A DNA stretch of 64,000 nucleotides, from NCBI GenBank assembly GCA_964643965.1, contig CAZXVH010000002.1:1-64000 (forward strand), given 5' to 3'. Positions 62,001 through 64,000 of the stretch are shown in pieces. A program made the translations under genes and the position numbers. The notes beneath the pieces are model-generated. The model did not search any database, was not told where the DNA came from, and saw nothing but the letters and a program-made list of their open reading frames with translations. Every line of letters begins with the position of its first letter. Within the stretch, counting starts at the first letter, position 1. This DNA is from GCA-2746795 sp964643965. Its GTDB lineage: Bacteria > Chloroflexota > Anaerolineae > Promineifilales > Promineifilaceae.

Positions 62001-62141
62001 TTCAAATTCACCCGTGGGGCTGTACTCCAGGCGCAGCAGGCGGGAAGTTAACACCGTGAAGCGCATATTTGGACCTGTTACCACCGCCTGCGGCTCAGCC
62101 AGCGGCTCAAATTGAATGGGAAAGGATTGGGTGTAAATCAT
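59070..62141 (-). CDS. GH31 glycosidase fused to an SCP2-like domain
   Basis: This 1023-aa protein has a GH31 alpha-glucosidase/alpha-xylosidase core (about 10-720). The nucleophile Asp is in FWWMDWQQG near residue 354 and the acid/base Asp in FSGDTH near 430. Arg/Trp-rich motifs SRYWAYS and NYGWWSHDIGGH are also typical. The C-terminal 100 residues (about 905-1010: ETLVVQFDVAGENG, HPTVTISAHADDWLSLLNG, GKIGVQGNLELALQLAES) match the SCP2 lipid-binding fold, which is unusual for GH31. The segment near residues 385-413 is an 8-aa tandem repeat encoded by a dispersed DNA repeat. No signal peptide is seen, so it acts in the cytoplasm. The ATG at 62141 follows GGAGAAT. Confidence 0.85.
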   Translation of the reverse strand: MIYTQSFPIQFEPLAEPQAVVTGPNMRFTVLTSRLLRLEYSPTGEFEDRPSQAFWYRRQPVVNFELEVENNHFDRLSERRYTLTTAHLQLVYTASEVGFSPETLSITLKESGATWHFGDQDDLNLRGTARTLDDVDGALALEEGLLSRSGYAVVDDTPRLVFNAEGWLEPRNAPAGSHDLYFFGYGQDADACLQDFARVAGAAPLLPRWALGNWWSRYWAYSAEELLGLMDEFKANHVPLSVCIVDMDWHLTETGNAASGWTGYTWNRKLFPDPPGFLAALHERGLKTALNLHPADGVYPHEEKYEEMALEMGIDPASQQPVPFDIADPKFTRAYFERLHHPMEADGVDFWWMDWQQGTRSAVSGLDPLWWLNHLHFYDLGRDGEKRPALSVSKRPALSVSKRPALSVSKRPFIFSRWGGLGNHRYPIGFSGDTHVTWDSLAFQPYFTATAANVNYGWWSHDIGGHMSGVEEAELFVRWVQFGVFSPIFRLHSTNNRFHERRPWSWDAETARVTADAMRLRHQLIPYLYSMAWRNHTKHVPLVRPLYHLYPEQEPAYHCSDQYLFGSELLAAPFVAPMAADVGLSRGVVWLPAGEWRDFFSGMRYTGDGWYPIYGGLAETPLFAKAGAIVPLAAEDGVANPETLVVHLFPGADNRFDLYEDDGLAAHSLTPITQSWGEAAWSVTIGPVVGETAHLPASRTWAVCFRGVTAPELVEVAVSAHVDFTSEYDDESKTLRITAVAIHPFEPLTIELAQPVLAPDRRVLESCQKLVAAFRMESYTKQRLFNDLPNLVENPAGLVAYELLLTAAQLRALAEVLNGAGYQRSSTRRSQEEALVVWNNQERAEVMFKLAALDANGGAVSKRERLPKFGVFTIGDRLMRWHEGSQLAAGAVTVAAWLDSLVAQVRRLPATPETLVVQFDVAGENGRVAYLSRSDDEVVIINGRYPHPTVTISAHADDWLSLLNGSASLELLFLEGKIGVQGNLELALQLAESINLSSPGVYQVSPCRLEIEYGEGLRLPVPV
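60901..60990. repeat. In-frame 24-bp tandem repeat in the GH31 gene
   Basis: Three full copies and a part of a 24-bp unit containing GGCCGTTTCGACACGCTCAA lie in a row. Each encodes RPALSVSK on the minus strand. The unit joins the AACGGCCGTT palindrome half to the TTCGACA..CTCA dispersed repeat seen at 40113-40182; a single further relative (GAGCCTGTCGAAGTG) is near 61910. Confidence 0.85.
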
Positions 62142-62159
62142 GGGATTCTCCGTTTAAAG

Positions 62160-62175
62160 GTGGCAAAGTTGCCAC
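62160..62175 (-). terminator. Short hairpin after the PLP enzyme gene
   Basis: GTGGCAA pairs with TTGCCAC around AG. On the minus strand it follows the stop codon at 62178 within a few bases and is followed by CCTTTAAA, so it can act as a weak terminator before the GH31 gene. Confidence 0.55.
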
Positions 62176-62177
62176 TC

Positions 62178-63368
62178 TTATAAAAAACAACAACCATCGC
62201 CGCGATAAGTGGTTACTTCATCCAGCAAACGGCCGTTTCGCAGGCGCAGCATCGTCTCAAATCGTTCGCATAACTCACCTGCTTTGGCATGACGCATAAA
62301 AATGGGGTCGCCTAGCGCCAATGGTTCCGGGCCAGTGTAATGGATGGGCGTTTGCACTTCGCCGGCGCCTTCGTTGCTGTCCAACCTGGCCCCGGCCGGC
62401 AGATAAGGCTGCGGCGATTTGTCTGGCCCTGTCTGGCCGGAAGCGGGATAGCCGCCGCCCAGACAGGTGTAGACGCCCGCTTTGGGCTGACGCACAATTT
62501 GGATGGCGTACCCCGCTGCCGGTTGAAAGCGAAAATCATGGTAATGGTCAAAGAGCAGCGGCGCAAAAAAAGCAGAACCGGCCGTCACTTCGGTAACGGC
62601 CGTTTCCCGTGAAGTGGTGTGCAAACTGCCCGTGCCGCCACCGTTGACAAAGCGCAGAGACAAATCCGCGCCAGTAAGCGCCGTCATGATCTCCATCCGC
62701 CGCCGCGCCACCTCTGGAATCGAACGTCTTTTGAGCAGGCGCACCAGCCCACTCATCACCTTCCGCCCGGCGTTGGCGTCAGCCACCCCCGCAATTTGGG
62801 CCTCATAGCCCATCACCCCGTCCAGGCGCAAATAGGGTGAGCGGGCGATGCGCTGCGCCAGGGAAACGGCCGTTTCTCCCCCACGCACCCCCGACCGCCA
62901 CACGCCAAAATGAATCGGCCCATAATCAGAGGCCATGTCGATGTCCAGGCACAACGGCAGCATCACCTCTTCCCGCCGGGCAATGGCTTCGATGTGGCTG
63001 ATATGCGCTTCGCTGTCTACCATCAAGGTGATTTGATGCCCTTGCGCTACTGCCTGGCAAACGGCCGTGATGTGAGCCGGTTCCCAGGTGGGGTAGGCCA
63101 CCAGCAAATCGGCAAAGCCCTGCCTTGCCAACCAGACCGCTTCCGGGGCAGTGAAGCACATCAAGCCTTGAAAACGGTCAGAACTGGCCAGGATATGGCG
63201 CAGCGCCGCCACACAGCGCACCGATTTTGAGGCCACGCGCACCCGCTTATCGCCGCTCCGCGCCAACACCTGCGCGATGTTTTCGTCCAGCAGATCCATA
63301 TCGACAAACGCAAAAGGCATGGCTTTACCGGCAAACGCTGTTTTGTAGGTTTGATACCGTTCGTTCAT
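62178..63368 (-). CDS. Fold-type III PLP enzyme (D-threonine aldolase/alanine racemase-like)
   Basis: This 396-aa protein has an alanine-racemase-type barrel. The PLP Lys is in RVASKSVRC near residue 48 and the phosphate-binding region includes FVNGGGTGSLH near residue 236. A C-terminal beta domain carries His and Cys in RHAKAGELCERF near 365, the divalent-metal ligands of D-threonine aldolase-like enzymes. It is close to amino-acid aldolases/deaminases acting on D-3-hydroxy amino acids. Exact substrate is unknown. The stop is followed by a hairpin, and the partial gene at 63412 lies upstream on the same strand. Confidence 0.85.
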   Translation of the reverse strand: MNERYQTYKTAFAGKAMPFAFVDMDLLDENIAQVLARSGDKRVRVASKSVRCVAALRHILASSDRFQGLMCFTAPEAVWLARQGFADLLVAYPTWEPAHITAVCQAVAQGHQITLMVDSEAHISHIEAIARREEVMLPLCLDIDMASDYGPIHFGVWRSGVRGGETAVSLAQRIARSPYLRLDGVMGYEAQIAGVADANAGRKVMSGLVRLLKRRSIPEVARRRMEIMTALTGADLSLRFVNGGGTGSLHTTSRETAVTEVTAGSAFFAPLLFDHYHDFRFQPAAGYAIQIVRQPKAGVYTCLGGGYPASGQTGPDKSPQPYLPAGARLDSNEGAGEVQTPIHYTGPEPLALGDPIFMRHAKAGELCERFETMLRLRNGRLLDEVTTYRGDGCCFL

Positions 63369-63411
63369 AAGTAAGATACCTTTTAGAAGTTCACCTTCTG
63401 ATCATAGATCG

Positions 63412-64000
63412 CTACTCCCCAAACGGCCCCAGGCGGATCGGCCGCATGGGATCGCCTGCCTGATCCAGGCGCGGACTGCGGGCCACCTCCGGCCAGGTAT
63501 ACATGCCCACATCCACCCAGAAAGGGCCGGACTGTCCGGCCGGATCAAAGTCAACCCAGGTGATCAGCGTGTCGCCTTGCTGCCACGCCCCTGAAGAGAG
63601 GCGTGCATCATGGATGGCCAGCGGTTCCGCAGAAACGGTGTCATGGAAATGATTGAACTGGTGATAATCCAGCCCGTCCGGTGCGCCGCTGATGCGCCAG
63701 AGCGTGAGAAAACGCCAGCCCGTCTCCGTTTCTCGCGCCGACCAGCCCGTCAGTTCTGCGCCATTGGCTAACGCCACCGGCGTCGCTTGCTGGAAATGAG
63801 ACAAATCCACCGTCTCAATGGTGGCCGCCATGTAAGGCGGTTCGTCCGGGCGACGGGGCAGCATTTGGCTTTTGTTCACGATACCATTGGCAAGCATTTC
63901 TTCCCAGGCGGGCAGCGTGGCAAACGTTGCCAGCAGATGAACGGGTTGGCCTGGTTTGGTTGCGGGAATGAGGATGGCAGAACGGCCGTCTACCAACCGG
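63412..64000 (-). CDS. C-terminal part of a hypothetical protein (runs off the window)
   Basis: About 195 residues of a longer protein are visible; the frame is open to the window edge, so the true start lies outside. The visible part contains GWRFLTLWRISGAP, a HQFNHFHDTVSAE segment, DTLITWVDFDPAG and FWVDVGMYTWPEVARSP. These resemble the C-terminal extracytoplasmic domain often found after a multi-span glycosyltransferase (GT39/PMT-like) region in this group, but that part is not in the window. I do not assign a function. Confidence 0.6.
   Translation of the reverse strand, partial: RLVDGRSAILIPATKPGQPVHLLATFATLPAWEEMLANGIVNKSQMLPRRPDEPPYMAATIETVDLSHFQQATPVALANGAELTGWSARETETGWRFLTLWRISGAPDGLDYHQFNHFHDTVSAEPLAIHDARLSSGAWQQGDTLITWVDFDPAGQSGPFWVDVGMYTWPEVARSPRLDQAGDPMRPIRLGPFGE

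Larger units (their letters stand above)
821..62874. repeat. Highly iterated palindrome AACGGCCGTT (about 59 exact copies)
   Basis: The 10-bp perfect palindrome AACGGCCGTT, often widened to GAAACGGCCGTTTC, recurs through the window. Examples start at 821, 2282, 2909, 3135, 4592, 5721, 6620, 6807, 7090, 7971, 9607, 11613, 14070, 17061, 20202, 23047, 25435, 26317, 28262, 30681, 32769, 35863, 36572, 38230, 40927, 44816, 48402, 51731, 55196, 59030, 60904, 62228, 62595 and 62865. Most lie in genes, where they encode TAV, NGR or RP(F/L) by frame; a few are intergenic (32769, 36572, 59030). Chance would give far less than one copy in 64 kb. One-base variants (CGGCCG core) are also common. Spacing is rather even except in 51.7-58 kb, where they are sparse. 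Confidence 0.92.

Noticed and set aside
1..64000. tRNA or rRNA genes
   Set aside because: Scanning the gaps by eye showed no cloverleaf-like T-loop or rRNA signature; a covariance-model scan would be needed to exclude them fully.

Overview
The window looks like a chromosomal piece of a filamentous or biofilm-forming member of the Chloroflexota (Anaerolineae/Caldilineae-like). This is an inference from gene content: DnaE/Mfd housekeeping genes with typical Chloroflexota neighbours, many multihaem cytochrome lipoproteins, a Wzx/Wzy exopolysaccharide locus with GT26, sugar transferase and LysM proteins, and dense short repeats. No rRNA, tRNA, CRISPR array, phage or transposase gene was recognised.

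Layout. 0-3.7 kb: FrhB-like flavoprotein, membrane GT2 and a lipoprotein (all minus). 3.9-10 kb (plus): DnaE-type polymerase, then a NarL-type sensor kinase and response regulator. 10.1-22.3 kb: a respiratory block with four c-type cytochromes carrying 8+10+14+8 = 40 CXXCH motifs, a NrfD/iron-sulphur pair, a b-type cytochrome, small membrane proteins, a CDF metal transporter and a Crp/Fnr regulator. Near-identical 14-bp palindromes lie at the two ends of the block. 22.4-28 kb: hypothetical, mfd, pth, membrane-anchored protein. 28.1-30 kb: a triple DsbA-like lipoprotein whose first active-site Cys codon is an in-frame TGA followed by a SECIS-like hairpin, a probable selenoprotein. 30-37.4 kb: orphan DNA methyltransferase, HprK-like ATPase, SAM methyltransferase, REC-like/DUF309 protein, Ca-type P-ATPase, LmbE deacetylase. 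37.4-58.9 kb (minus): a response regulator and partner-switching module (HATPase anti-sigma-like, PP2C/GAF phosphatase, STAS protein) run directly into a large exopolysaccharide locus (GT26-STAS-STAS fusion, nucleotidyltransferase-sugar transferase fusion, second sugar transferase, GT2/GT4 enzymes, sugar dehydrogenases, acyltransferase, Wzy, BY-kinase-like, Wzx, Wzz). 59-64 kb: GH31-SCP2 fusion, PLP enzyme, partial gene.

The window is saturated with three repeat systems. (1) The perfect palindrome AACGGCCGTT was counted by eye about 59 times, roughly once per 1.1 kb, mostly inside genes. It resembles the HIP1 phenomenon of cyanobacteria but has a different sequence. (2) Degenerate 7-bp-period arrays, often with dyad symmetry, abut stop codons and have also entered the dnaE coding frame twice. 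(3) TTCGACA..CTCA elements occur between genes and as an in-frame triplication in the GH31 gene.

Functional reading: the cytochrome block probably moves electrons from the quinone pool through membrane modules to periplasmic or extracellular haem proteins under Crp/Fnr control. The exopolysaccharide locus seems to be coupled to a serine-phosphorylation partner switch through STAS domains fused to a glycosyltransferase.
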